Below are positions 37,617 to 49,700 of a stretch of 64,000 nt of DNA, one piece after another. A model generated the notes under the pieces. That model worked only from the letters and a program-made list of their open reading frames with translations, was not told the DNA's origin and searched no databases. Positions within the stretch are counted from its first letter, which is position 1. Each line of letters starts with the position of its first letter. This DNA is from Lethocerus indicus (lineage: Eukaryota > Arthropoda > Insecta > Hemiptera > Belostomatidae): the NCBI GenBank assembly GCA_019843655.1, contig JACDQD010000004.1:5518001-5582000 (forward strand). The letters run 5' to 3'. Made by a program: the position numbers and the translations under genes.

Positions 37617-38519
37617 CTCACAGACTTAGAACTCGTTTTTATTTAAGTTCAGGTTGGCAACATTTTGGATCAAGAAATTGAAATCCAGTTTCCTCAAGCG
37701 TAATTTCATTCTTCCAATTACTTAATTCATTGTTAAATGGGGCGTTCTCGATGACTCTTGAAGAGAGGTTGTTAGACCTCTGGGAAATCGGTAGTGTTGT
37801 GATATGGTAATTTCGTTGTTTAGCATTGTTGTGTACGGTTACGTAACAGTGTATCGTTTTTATTTGGCTCACGTCACTTACTCTCTCTTCACCCGTTCAC
37901 ACGTTACACTTACTCAGTATGATGTATCTTCCTATTCTCATGTCCTTTACTCTTCCTCTAAATGATGCAAAATTTTCCTTTTCATTCCATTAACGGTTAT
38001 ATTGGTATTCGCTTTGCTCCATGTTGGTTGGATGTGCGCTATTTGCAATCATGAGGCATTTTATTCGCGTCCCACATGGAATTCAGCGATTGTTTAACTA
38101 TGTTTTCAGTTTATCATTATACATTATTTCAGTTTTTATAATGGGTTAACCGGCAGGTCAACCTTATGAAACAAGGAATAAGTATTATACAAGAATATCT
38201 TTTGATAATACTTTTTTAATGGTATTATATATTATTGTTTTATGTCTTGCATGTGAGTATTACATTGTCAACAGATATTGTCTTAAAGGGGGAGGTACAT
38301 AGCATTTTGGAAACAATTTTTTAAACGAGAGTAACAAATGTTAAAAATTTGAGTGTTTACTTTTCAAATGTGAAGCGAGTTTCTAAAACCGCAATACCCA
38401 GACTTGAGAATTCAGGGTCATTTTAGGATTGTAATTATACTTGAATTATGTTTTTGTGCCATTCATATATTTATGTGCAGGGGTAGGTTGTATAATTCTT
38501 GTAGGTTATAGGTTACAAG
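36460..38519. other. AT-rich non-coding
   Basis: One TA array; short minus frames at 37243 and 37639 without recognisable content. Confidence 0.6.
37564..37614. repeat. (TA)n microsatellite
   Basis: About 25 TA units. Confidence 0.98.
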
Positions 38520-38840
38520 GTATGGCTTCTCCTGAAAGCGAATCCACCTCGGCCAGCCGGCGCCTCACGTCTCATCGTTATTTATAATGGCCGCCTATTG
38601 ATTTGTCATTTAAGTATTTATTGTTAGGAATTCCAGACCGGGCCCGTACAGAACCCGGAACGGACGACGAAATTTAAATAATAATTTATGTTGTTTTGTC
38701 CCGTTTTTTCCAATCCCCCATTTGGCCGGCGGAGCCCGGTTAATTGCATTCTTAGTTGTCAATTGATTAGCACACAATGGGGTCCCCTATGATTCAAACC
38801 GCGTGACGGCCCGGGGTACGATATATATCTTCGCCTCCAG
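38520..38840. promoter_or_regulatory. enhancer-like CpG-rich island
   Basis: A sharply bounded G+C/CpG-rich block with runs of developmental-factor words: TTTATAATGGCCGCC (Hox/Cad-type TTTAT plus a Pho/YY1-like core), TTGATTTGTCA (Meis/Hth-type TGTCA), GGTTAATTGC and CAATTGATTAG (homeodomain), and CACACAATGG (Sox). No open frame of note. It looks like a conserved non-coding element. Confidence 0.4.
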
Positions 38841-40485
38841 TGTCCTAAGTTAATGCGTATATCTAACTCAATTTTTCGAATAAGTTTCAACATACAATTA
38901 AATGAACGATAGATGAACGAGTGAATGAATTTAACCCCCTGAGTTAACTTTAAATTTGGTTTGTGTCTAGATGTGATATAAAGGCGGCTATGATAAGTAG
39001 TGTGATATGGTGTAGTTGTTTTCCTTGTTGATGAATACGTATTCTAGATAATGTAATGTTATGGGAGAGGTTTAACTCTGATTAGTCATCGACTTTAATC
39101 AACCAAGTAAAGTTGCACAGTGAAATTATTTCTTTTTAATTCCTTCATGTCACTTTATTCACGAAATGAAGAGCAACAAACGAAAATTAAAAGTTTAAAA
39201 CTCGCAGTTTCCTTGAAATATTACTGTTGTTGAATAATTTCCTTCTGGTTCCGTTGAATATCGTTGATATGTGAAGAAGTAGTGAAAAAAATTATGAAAA
39301 AAACAATTATTGCGTCTTTTCATGTTGCGCAATTGGGCTCGTCATAATAGGGTGGGTTCTCTTAAATCCCTACATGTCTTGTCCTCGGACAATAAAACAC
39401 TCGAAGTGTCGGCTGGGCATTTAGCGATTTCGGTATCTCCTTTTTTCGACATTATCGACGTCCTACCTTCTTTGTGTCGCTGCCGTATTTAGCGGTTCGG
39501 CAACACCGACATTTTTGGTATTCCCGATTCAATGTTTCCGCATTTTCACCGTCGACGCTCCAATAAGCAATCAGAAAAACCGGACCTCTCCATCCGAATA
39601 AGTGATAGCTAAAATTACCCACTAAGCTTGAAAGAGGCGGTTATATAAGTGAATATAACTTGTATTGATAATAGTTTCGGGAGTGGATGTAACCGTTCTC
39701 AGTGTGAGACATCTATAGTAACGATATCATCAGTGTGAAATTTCTTCCTTTACGTAGTACTTACTCTTCTCTCATTGTTAGAATTCCTTGGAGGAACTGA
39801 AGTGGTAGCAAAATAAATTAAATTGGGAACATTTCTGTTTTTCTAAGAAATTAAGTATTTAGAAGACACTTAAGTCACTTATTTGTTTTTAATTAAATTA
39901 TATGTAATAACCAATAGTTACATGGGCTCCTCAGTTTGCGACTATAATAATGACTGATATAAATATTTCATTTGCCTAAAAGGCCTGAATAAAGTCTGCA
40001 GTATCTTATAACATTTCAAACCAAGAAAATATTCGATCTCAAGGTAGTAACACGAATTGCAAACCCCAATTCTCTTCCGATCTTCTTGGCTCCCGATGTT
40101 TTTTCCTTCCTTTGGGCCTATCCCATTAAACCTCTTTTCAACTTCCATTTTCGGAATAACCTAATTGGGAGTAAAAAATGATAGCAATAATAAATCGGCG
40201 GCGGGGAGTAAGAAGAAATATAAGGTTAAGACGACTAAGAGCCGTCCTATAAAACATATGCAATAAAACCCGCTTTAGTGTGTAGCATATCTTCAACAGG
40301 GATCTGAATGGGTCAAATATCGGGCTGTACTCGGCGCATGAACTATTAATGTTATCTGAACTATTTCATGAACCATGTTGACTATTTATCTTTGACAGCG
40401 ACGACGTCTACTTTCTATTGCGTTCAACTCTCGGGGAAAGCCTTTAACCTTTTCCTTTCCCTTCTTCATTTCACCGACTTCGGAC
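38841..40485. other. AT-rich non-coding
   Basis: CpG-richer patches at 39330-39570 and 40180-40260; no gene seen. Confidence 0.6.
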
Positions 40486-40505
40486 CTCGTTGCTTTGGCA
40501 ACGAG
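40486..40505. promoter_or_regulatory. RFX X-box-like palindrome
   Basis: A perfect 8-bp inverted repeat with a four-base centre. The inner GTTGCTTTGGCAAC (40489-40502) fits the X-box consensus of RFX factors (RYYVYY-N2-RRNRAC). It lies in a CpG-richer patch about 560 bases upstream of the 41065 splice sites. RFX X-boxes normally mark promoters of ciliary and sensory-neuron genes; whether it acts here is unknown. Confidence 0.5.
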
Positions 40506-41064
40506 TATATATGTGTGCCAGTGATCATCCATGTCCGGGTAGCTTCAATATAAGTTTTTGTCGTTTCTGATTCACCCGCGTTCTACACTCAAAGTCAAGT
40601 TCTCTGTTTCGTTGTTTTTTTATCCGTGCAGGAGGGTAGGGTATTTGGAATTTATTTATTACAATGAATATATTTCCTGGTGTTGGCTGCGCTAATATAA
40701 TATATTAGATATAATATATCGGCTAGATCGGTTGATGCTTACGATTCTCATAGAGAACAACCCTTGATCCAAGAACAGGAGGGGAATTTAAATCTGGAAT
40801 GCAAGTAGTAAACTTTACAGTTTAACCAAGTATTCCTCTATATTAAGAACTATTTCCAAAATATGAGAAGTAAGGGTGATCAAAATCATGTCAAGTTATG
40901 AACAAATACTTCAAGACGTGTATGTCCGATGATTATTATTATGTTCTAAGGAATTGATTATGACATACAGTTTATATTTTTCTGATTATTACATACCTCT
41001 ATCTTGATATTTATATAAAATTTATTTAAGCTTCTTTATTCCAATTTTTGCATTTTTCTTCCAG

Positions 41065-41109
41065 GTAAGACGGAGATCTCCTTCGCGATCCTCTAGAAGC
41101 AATTACTAC
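41065..41109 (+). CDS. candidate 15-codon microexon / recursive-splice exon
   Basis: A strong acceptor (catttttcttccag at 41051-41064) is followed at once by GTAAGA, and 45 bases later by GTAAGT. The enclosed 45 bases are open in phase 0 and read VRRRSPSRSSRSNYY, an Arg/Ser-rich peptide. Phase 0-0 would let it sit directly before the PDZ exon at 53481. Two readings compete: a genuine microexon of the RhoGAP19D N-terminus, or a ratchet point of recursive splicing in a long intron, where the GTAAGA becomes the regenerated 5' splice site and the downstream GTAAGT competes with it. No homologous peptide is known to me, so coding status is uncertain. Confidence 0.35.
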
Positions 41110-43046
41110 GTAAGTCTTATCAGATTATATCGAAAATACTTATGAGCTAACCGACTCATGCTTGGGTTGTCGCACTTATATAAATAAATTCTTTATCTAT
41201 CTTTCATAAATTTATCTTTTATTTCGCGGTTTCCTCCAGTTGGTTTGCGGAATAGTTAATAAAGAGAGAAACAGTCAGGCTGCGTCACCGGAAATAGTAT
41301 TCGATTTCGATAACTTTATTTGTTCATAGCTTTTTCACAACAGGAAAACTTGCATGTAATGAAGGTTGGGAATGATAAGCTATATCGGAACTAAGGATCA
41401 TATATTCTAGGTCTGAATTAATTTTAGTTATCATTTTGTAACACAGCATATGCTGTACTTATGAAAATATCAAGTATTAATAATGTTCATATTTCTCCAT
41501 ACGAGACAAACAATTAAATGCACATGCTGCTCTGCGTAGTGGTATCACGGAGAAGAGCGTAAGATCGAAATTTACCGATTGGAATTGTACACATCGAAGA
41601 TGAAGTGAACTGATAATTATATATTTATCACTGAAGAGGATCTTTATGCTCTCTGTATACAGATAATTGGAATATCGAGGAGAGATTTGTAAGCTTAAGT
41701 TATAATAAGTACACCGTATCTCAAGTGTAGTAATATCACTTGCATTGTCGCAATTCTAGTGTTTCGTTCTGGTTACGCAAAAGGTATGTGTATGATATGA
41801 AAAGTTTTCATCGGTTTGATCTTGAATTCACGTATTTGGGAGTTTGCTATGTTATGTGTTTCTAATACGCAATTAATCAGATTATTTAATCTTTGCATTT
41901 TTATTTAGTTTATTGCGTATGGAATGTATGAATGTTGTATATCTTATATATAAACAATAAATCCTTTTTATAAAGTATATGAATATATTATGAGTAAACG
42001 CTGATATTCGAAACATTATTAGTCCCATGTATGGGAATGATTTGCTTGCTTAGCGTGAGGAATATATTAGTGTTATTGTGGGACTTAGGGTGGCAATGAG
42101 GTCAAGTTCAGCAGGCTTGTCACAGTCTTTCTGTATTTCTCTCTCTTTTCTCCCCTCCATTTCCCCCCACTCTGTTACACACTCCAGGTAGACTAGTTAT
42201 TGCGAGCGATCCTTATTTTCGTCTGTTCTAACTTCTTTTCTGTAATGTTATACTCTAATATCCGAAATTGTTAGGCGCGTTCGTCTGAACTGAAAATACG
42301 AACTGAGAAGTCAGTTCATATGCGTTCACACACCTGGCATAACTCTTTCACGGAGAAGGGTGAAAAATATGGGTGTACGCAACCAGCACCTGTATATGTT
42401 ATACCTAAAATGTTTGAATCATGTTGAAAACAATTTGAATTAATTATGTTAGTATTTTAGTTGTTATAATGGGTATATCTTTCGGTGAATTGTTCTGACA
42501 GTGTTATAGGTAGGAAATCCTAGACGCCAGCTTTGTAAAAGGACAAATAAATCGTGTCATGAAAGTGTTCTTAGACGCGTTGACAAAAGGAGCAACTAAC
42601 GTAGACTTGTCCCCCTGAATTGTGTGACAGCCTCAGTGTTGTCTATCACTCTTATTGTTTTACTCCTTTTTCACTTCATTGTTCCAGACTCCTTTATATC
42701 TTTGAGCTTTCTTTTTATTATTTATTCCGTCCCCCTTTGCTTTTGCCTTTTATCCGTGTGCCGCTTTCCAATAGCAGTTCTGTTGCTGAAGGTGACTTCA
42801 GTGTCACGTACCCTACTGTTTAGTAATCGTGTATATTCCAGCTATTTATGCAAAATGTACAGTATCCAAACTTACGTGTAAATCGTGTAAATTGTTCTAA
42901 CTCATACTTGTTTAAATCAAGGTCAGTGCCGTCTGTTATGGCAGGGTGATATCTTTTTTGTTCCTTTCTTGTCACCAGACTCTTTTGGGAAAATAAAAAT
43001 AAATGTTACAATACTTGTTACTATTAACTTTTAAAGTTAGTATTTT

Positions 43047-43051
<5 letters not shown>
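41110..43051. other. AT-rich non-coding
   Basis: Follows the microexon candidate; nothing recognised. Confidence 0.6.
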
Positions 43052-43099
<48 letters not shown>

Positions 43100-43112
43100 T
43101 AGATAGATATAT
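43052..43112. repeat. (TA)n(GATA)n microsatellite
   Basis: About 22 TA units passing into three GATA units. Confidence 0.97.
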
Positions 43113-43599
43113 AATATTCATTAGTTTGATTTGGGGTCAGTAGCATTCCGTTACTAACACAATACTCGCCGATCCAGCATCTAGTCAACATCTGTATGCA
43201 AATAAAAATGTTCATAATAACATGGGCTGTCATATTCAAGTGCATATATAAATAAATAAGTGAGACAGGTAATAATGTAGTCATAAAGCTCCCAAATGAA
43301 ACCTAAAAGAAAACGGTATCTGGTCGATTTAATTTAAAATAATCACGACAGTTACCGGTACGCTGCAAGTTAGGTATGCAGTAAGTGGATGGCAGTTTCA
43401 GACTCGGTGATAGTTGCGATCTACGGTCACAGTTGTGTCGGGAGTATTATTAAGAACTACAGTTATTACTGCTACTGCTGTTCTATTTATGAAGGTCTTG
43501 AGAAAAATGGCGTTTTCAGATTCTATTCTGCAGCTATAGTATGGAGAAATTCGACAGTTTCTCTATCGTCATTTTGTTTCAGTTTGGATTCGTAGAGTG

Positions 43600-44000
43600 T
43601 TGGGACCGTCGTGTGTTGCCGGTGAACTGGTTTTTTCGAACTCGTTTGCTGGGTGAGTCATTTAGTCGGAAGGTCTGAGCGCCCGGCTCTGAGCAGAGTC
43701 TCGGCTCTGGGATGATGGCTCTTGAGGGGTAAAAATAGAGTCGAAAATTGCCGTGTCGCGATGGGTAGGCGGGATGGGGCGATTCAGGTGTTGAGGTGAC
43801 CGACTGAGTTAGAGAGAGTGAGAGAAGGGCCCCATCGTTGTTAATCCAGTATTATAAATAGGTCAGCTGAGTCATACAGACGCGGACTCGGTGACAACCC
43901 AACACCGCGGGCTCGCATAACGGGTAGAGCCTCCCTGCGTCAGACGCGAATCGACCCCGCACACTGGATCCGATCCCTCTTTATTTACACAACAGTTGAC
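43600..44000 (+). promoter_or_regulatory. CpG-rich block with GAGA and TATAAATA
   Basis: CpG-rich block with GAGAGAGTGAGAGA (43811-43826), TATAAATA at 43853-43860 and TCATAC at 43872. The spacing to that initiator-like word is short, and the right part is the SINE-like fragment, so much of the block may be repeat-derived. Confidence 0.2.
43905..43960 (+). repeat. tRNA-derived SINE-like fragment
   Basis: GGCTC, a 12-base loop containing GGG, and GAGCC (43910-43931) form a good D-arm/A-box (ending GGGTAGAGC). A B-box-like GCGAATCGACCC follows at 43946-43957. The spacing is shorter than in a tRNA, as in many SINE heads. No second copy is visible in this window. Confidence 0.33.
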
Positions 44001-44469
44001 GTAGTCTTCCTGATCTCCTTTTTCTTTACGCTATTTTTCGCAGTGCTTCGTTGGAGTAAGTATCGCTAAATAACTAGGAATGACGATCGAATAATAGTCT
44101 CAGTAGTAGGAGTTGCAGTCCAGCCAAGTTTGGATGAAGATTTTGTTGAATATCGCTTTCTCGGCAACTCACACCGTCTGAGAATTTGAAACTTTTAAGA
44201 TTACTATCATCTCTGCTCTAGCGAACTACATATTTACACCCGTATAGCTAATAGTGAAGAAAATGTGGCTTCCCGTTTAGAAATTCGTAAACGTAAAAGA
44301 ACTCAGTTATTAGGTATGTTATTTGTAGTCCGGGGGTTCATTTTATTATACTACCGGTAATAGAATTGAACAGTAAAAGATTTGCGAATATTTTTTACGA
44401 TTTAAATTTCCACATCACGGTTTTCCCTTATGTTGTTGTCAGTATTGTTCCTTAATAGCTACTTTTTTT

Positions 44470-44506
44470 GATCGATAACAAACAAACAAACAACAAATCG
44501 ATATTA
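44470..44506. repeat. (CAAA)n flanked by ATCGAT
   Basis: A short CAAA array bounded on both sides by ATCGAT palindromes. Confidence 0.8.
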
Positions 44507-45159
44507 TCTGGTACAAATTCTATACCTAATCTTAGAGACAATCACGTTATCGGGCAGTGAAACGTTAAATCACATGAAAGTAACTTTCATCGGGAAAAAT
44601 TTGATGTCTCAATGCCATCTGTGTGCAGTTCATGGAAAGTCCCGACTATGAAATGTGGGTGCAAATATGACGTAGGCGTGAACGGTGTTCTGGGATCTGT
44701 ATCTGTACATTTGGATTCCTGCAGTTGTTTTGTTTTTGTTTTTGCCAAAAACTGACTCTCCTTCTTCCACATTCCTATAATTTTTGTCTTTACATGAAAA
44801 ATGGTAGGAATGGGTAGGAAAACCCATTTTTCGTTGATCGTTCAGTCATTACGTACGGACTTGGGGATTATTTCTGTTATTCCTCGCGGGTACTTAAATA
44901 ATATTCGACACATTATGGTTTGCCTATTTTATTCTATAAAACATACTTTCGGATGGTGTTTGTTAAAAGATTCAAAAATAGCACGGTTTGTGCTTCGATG
45001 CACAAACGGACAAAGGTGAATTGCTAAATTAAGAAACCGTACTTGTCTGAAAGTAATGTGTAGCTGATGTACGCAAAACAGGGGAAGCAATATCAACTTA
45101 TCTACCCAATATGGTGCATCAGCCGACACATTTTCAGGCTAAAACATTTGTGCTGCTCC

Positions 45160-45340
45160 GAAGCCGGTGAATGTAAATTTACACGAGCCGAGAGCGTGTC
45201 CCCCGGGATCGGCGAGGGTTAAAAGGGTTATTCGGCGCGGGGTGGTGGTGGTGTAGTGGTAGGGGGTTGTACGCCGACGGAGCGCCTGGTCGATAAAACA
45301 GTCAACAACCCCTCCGCATTCAACACTTTTCGCTAATAAC
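45160..45340. promoter_or_regulatory. CpG-rich island with GGT run
   Basis: Contains the palindrome TGTAAATTTACA, then CpG-rich sequence and GGTGGTGGTGGTGTAGTGG. No coding evidence. Confidence 0.2.
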
Positions 45341-45669
45341 TCCGCCCACTCTTCCTTCCCATCCTTTATCGTTATCCTTTGCATCACTGTCCTTCTGTCG
45401 TCTGTTCCTTGTACACCACTGTACTGTACACCATAGGTGCAGTACAAAACTCAAAAGTTGGGAGGAACAAAAAATTGTGTTGAAATGGTCCGCCATTTTT
45501 TCTGGATTTCATACTCCTTTCGGAGTTCCTTAGTGCCTTCTACCAATATGGAAATTATTATTTCACCTCGGTCTCTAGAATAATTTAAACCTTTTTTTTA
45601 TCACTCCGACGTGTCTTAAATTATATACTGTATTAGTTTTTAGATATGACTGTAATATATTCAAATTAC

Positions 45670-45673
<4 letters not shown>

Positions 45674-45710
<37 letters not shown>
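45674..45710. repeat. (TA)n microsatellite
   Basis: About 18 TA units, the last long TA array in the window; none follows inside the gene. Confidence 0.98.
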
Positions 45711-45712
<2 letters not shown>

Positions 45713-46639
45713 ATTCATACAATACACCTCAGTGATCAATTATTTAAATGAACACGCATTTTAACTAGAATTATTACCAAAATTATGTCATTATTTATGT
45801 ATTGTGTCAGATTTATATTTGTATGGATAGTTGTCCAATAAATGTTACTATTATCATTATCTGATACAGCCCATCCTTTTGTCGTGATGAAATAAATCGC
45901 GTTAACTGAAGAGCAGTAATCGCGGTGCTTTTCATTCGCATTTCTTTTCTGCAGTATGATATTTGAGGTAGAATAAATAAGTTTTGGGCAAGTGTTAGAA
46001 TTTAGGTGGCCCACTTTTTTGCGCCTATGTCTATGTATAAATATAACTGGAAGACAGAGTAGAGTGAGGGGGGAGGGCGAAACGACAGCGTGCTTAATAA
46101 AGGTCAAATCATAATCGGGGACTGGCTCAGGTTCACTTTCGTGTGCATAGGAATAAGGTCGTCACGGTTTGATATCGTAATGGATCGATTGTGAGCCGTG
46201 GTAGTCCGGAGTCAACCCGCCCTTAGAGGTTATCCAGCCTATTTATAAACCTTTTGACGCTGAACAGTGTTTTATTTATTCACAAAATTAAAACTAGTTG
46301 TGAATAGTTTTAAAATGTATACATTCACTTCCCTGAATGTAAGCTAAAGGATATAATAATCAGTCTTAGTATTGTTATTTGCAATGAATTTGCAACGAAC
46401 AGCACTAAATACAATCATAACTAATTTTTAATATGTTACGGTGCGTTGTGGGATATTTCCTACATCATGCAAGAGCGTACTGCAAATAATTGATTAATTA
46501 ATTTCAGATAAACATGGAAGTCCCCTTTTTGTACGTAATTCTGTTCTCTTACTCTTTGTACCTTACCAATATTAAAGTGTGTTACACATTTTGAATCGAC
46601 ATTTGTGGATGTAGTCAATTTTTTCTTTACCTCTTCACT

Positions 46640-46787
46640 CAGCTATTCTTGTCTTCGCTCTCTCTATCTTGTCTCTCTTCTCCTGGTTTACCTCTTCCTC
46701 TTGTTTTAATTCGCTCCCTCCCCTCCTCCTTCTCTCACCCTCGTGGCACGTTTACTTGGGCCCACGCAGTGTGTGCGATCCTTGCGG
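46640..46787 (+). promoter_or_regulatory. pyrimidine-rich block ending in a good donor; possible 5'UTR exon
   Basis: About 110 bases of C/T-rich sequence followed by CCCACGCAG and then TGCGG|GTAAGTGC at 46787/46788. It could be a non-coding first exon or an 18-base microexon after the CGCAG. There is no independent support. Confidence 0.18.
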
Positions 46788-49700
46788 GTAAGTGCACACG
46801 AATTTCTTTACCTCGTAATATATTCTCCGTTCACTCCCCCATCCACTTTCTACGTCCCTTTATTTTTGTCTACAAAATGCTTATCGAAAAAATGTGTGAG
46901 CGAAGTGCGGTAGCATGTCGTGTGATGTAGAAATGTGGGCAGTACCGTTTGTGTTACCTGGGGTAGAGTTATCGACAGGGGCTGAGTGAACTCCGGGCCT
47001 CGGCTCTGAACTGATGAACATTTTCTTCCGTTTTCAAGTTGTCCGAAGAAGCAATTTACCAATTTCTCTTATGATTTTGTTCCGATACACTGCAAAACTG
47101 CCTGTGTGAAATAGTTATCTCATAAGTTTATATAAAATATTTTAAGTCGCTTTCCGATTGAGAATTACTGTTGAAACTGAATTGTCCTGCCCTACGTCAT
47201 AACCGGTGGTGTGCAAGTACTTTGCAGTGAGTCAGTGTGTGAGGTTTTGCATTACTAAACGCCGCCTCGACGAAGACGCCAGGTATGCATTTATATTTCT
47301 AACTGACTCTTAGAATCTAATTCGCGATTGATTATTTAAAAATTAATTTTTCATTACATTAGATGTATATTCCCATAATACTATTTCAAGTATTATTACT
47401 AATAAGCGTAATTAGGAAAAAAATCAGGTTTCGACTTTCCCGTTTCTGTTCAGTAGGTCTTCGTATTTTCTTAATAAATTCGATATGTGTAAAGAAGGCG
47501 TGGATGGGAGGATGATGTTCCCTTAATGTGCCACTAGACAAGGCTTATAGACTTAAAATAGATACCGGGCTCTACAGACCCAACGCCACAACTTACAGTT
47601 GTATATACAACAGGCATTCATTCCACTCCTAGTAAGAAATACCACCTCTTTTCCTATTCCAGCTTCTACGTGCCTATCCTGTGCATTATGTTACAAACGC
47701 GTGACGGATTGTTTATCGATTACAAACTTTGAAACCAGATATATCGATGTATTATCTCTGCAGATGTTTTTTGAATACATGCGCCATGCCGCAATACCTG
47801 TCCCTGTCACCTCCTTACTGGTGTACAACCATTTTTATTCGTTCCAGAAACACATGATGTTGGTACTCTGTATTTTACTTAATAGGAAAACAAATTATAA
47901 GAATTATGATTTATTTGCTGAGATTATAACGTTTCTTGTGTGCAGTTTGATTGTGTCTTGTATTGCGAATGATGAGGTTGAAGAACCCGCTATTTATTCA
48001 ACCTCTTCCAAAAATAAAAACAATAGTATTATTTCATTGAATATCACTTACCGCGCTAGACCTTTTTTTTGTAAACGAAAAAATATTTTCATGTTTTCAC
48101 AATTCTACAAATAATATCACCCGGTATCATATTCAATAACTTTCAAAAATTGTGCAAAATTTAACAGACTACACGATCTAAACTTAATATTATGAAAGGA
48201 GATTTGGATTCGTAGAAACAAATTAATACATGGTACATGTATTTTTTCTTACATTTCTTCTTGAAATTATCTATTTATTCACGAAAATTATACTTCCGTG
48301 CATGGTCACTCGACTTATAAGAATAAAATGTTGAAGACCTTAGTCTGACGTGAACGTTCGTTTGTATTTATGGTAGACTGATCGTCTAATCAGCAACCCG
48401 ACTGTGGCTTCGCTCTTGGATATTAATCGCTTCCCCTCAAGGGATAGAGGCAACGGGGACGGAGGGGATATAGTGACTTTTAATTCAAAAGTCCTATTTG
48501 AAGATGAGATTAAAGAAAGTTTACATACGTTTTTCATATGTAACATTAAAATATAAATATAAAATAAATGAGGGGAGGGGGTTAGAACTGTCTGCTCTAC
48601 AAATGATTATCGAAAACATATTATGGTACAAGTTAGCTCAGGAATAGGGTGATATAAGTTCCACAAAATTAAAATATTCGTAAGATTTCTTTCATTACGG
48701 TGTCTTTACCGTATACAATTATAGAATAGGTTTATTAAAGTATCAGTATTATTAATTATGGTTTGGGCATCATATTTGTAGCAAGACGGGCATTATTCTG
48801 TGGGAGGTGTTACAAATAGTAGCAAACTCTACTACAAAATTAGAACATAAGTTGAAGTCTATGCTATTCGCGCAAGCGCTCGGGTGCACTTTTCTAACGT
48901 GTGAATCGAAGATACGTTTTGCTAAGCATTCACCTCAGTAGAAGATATGCGAAAGGCTTGGAGGATCTAAGGCTTTACCAAAACCAAGCGGTATACTGAT
49001 TTATGGGTAAATTTTGCGTACAAACAAGGCACTCGTGTGCCTTTGATAAATTTTCTGTCCCTGTAAAATAAGTTATGTAGGAATAAAATGATCATAAATG
49101 ATGGTCCCAGTCCTAGGACCCCTAATCAGTATGTCGTGAATGCTCCACGATTGCGGAGAGCATTACCCCATCTATTAGTGGGTAGTATCATCGCTCGTTT
49201 GGTTTCCTCCTTTCTCTTCTTTGGCACTACACCGATGACCGATGACCAGGGATGCTCATGAAGGATCCCATCGGCACCATTATATCAATCTTACTCACGT
49301 GCAATGTGGAGTAACAGGATGCGTGATCGCCTCCTACTGTCATGCTTTAGTACCTCACACTATGACTGAGACAGTGGTTTTGATGGTTAGAAGCCAGAGT
49401 CGCTAGAGCATAAATTGTATATTTTGCGTATATGCCAAACTCTCGAGAATGTCTCCCGTAATTCATCAATTAAATATACATCCTACTACGCAAATGAACA
49501 TTAGACCTAAAACCTTTCTTTAAACTAACACAACTTTTAATTATGTGTTATAGTATATTGTGCATATTGATCGGTAAATAGTGTAGCGGAGGGTAGCTTT
49601 TACTGCGGACGTTTGAATATTGAACAGGTCGTGATATTAAATATGTCGGAGTGGGACACGGCGGCGCCCCAATATAAAAAGATATTATCGGCTCTTATCT

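Noticed and set aside
47221..47290. TCAGTGTG initiator followed by GCCAG|GTATGC as a tiny first exon
   Set aside because: Only a 49-base exon with no ATG, no GAGA or TATA support and a non-consensus donor; too weak to list.
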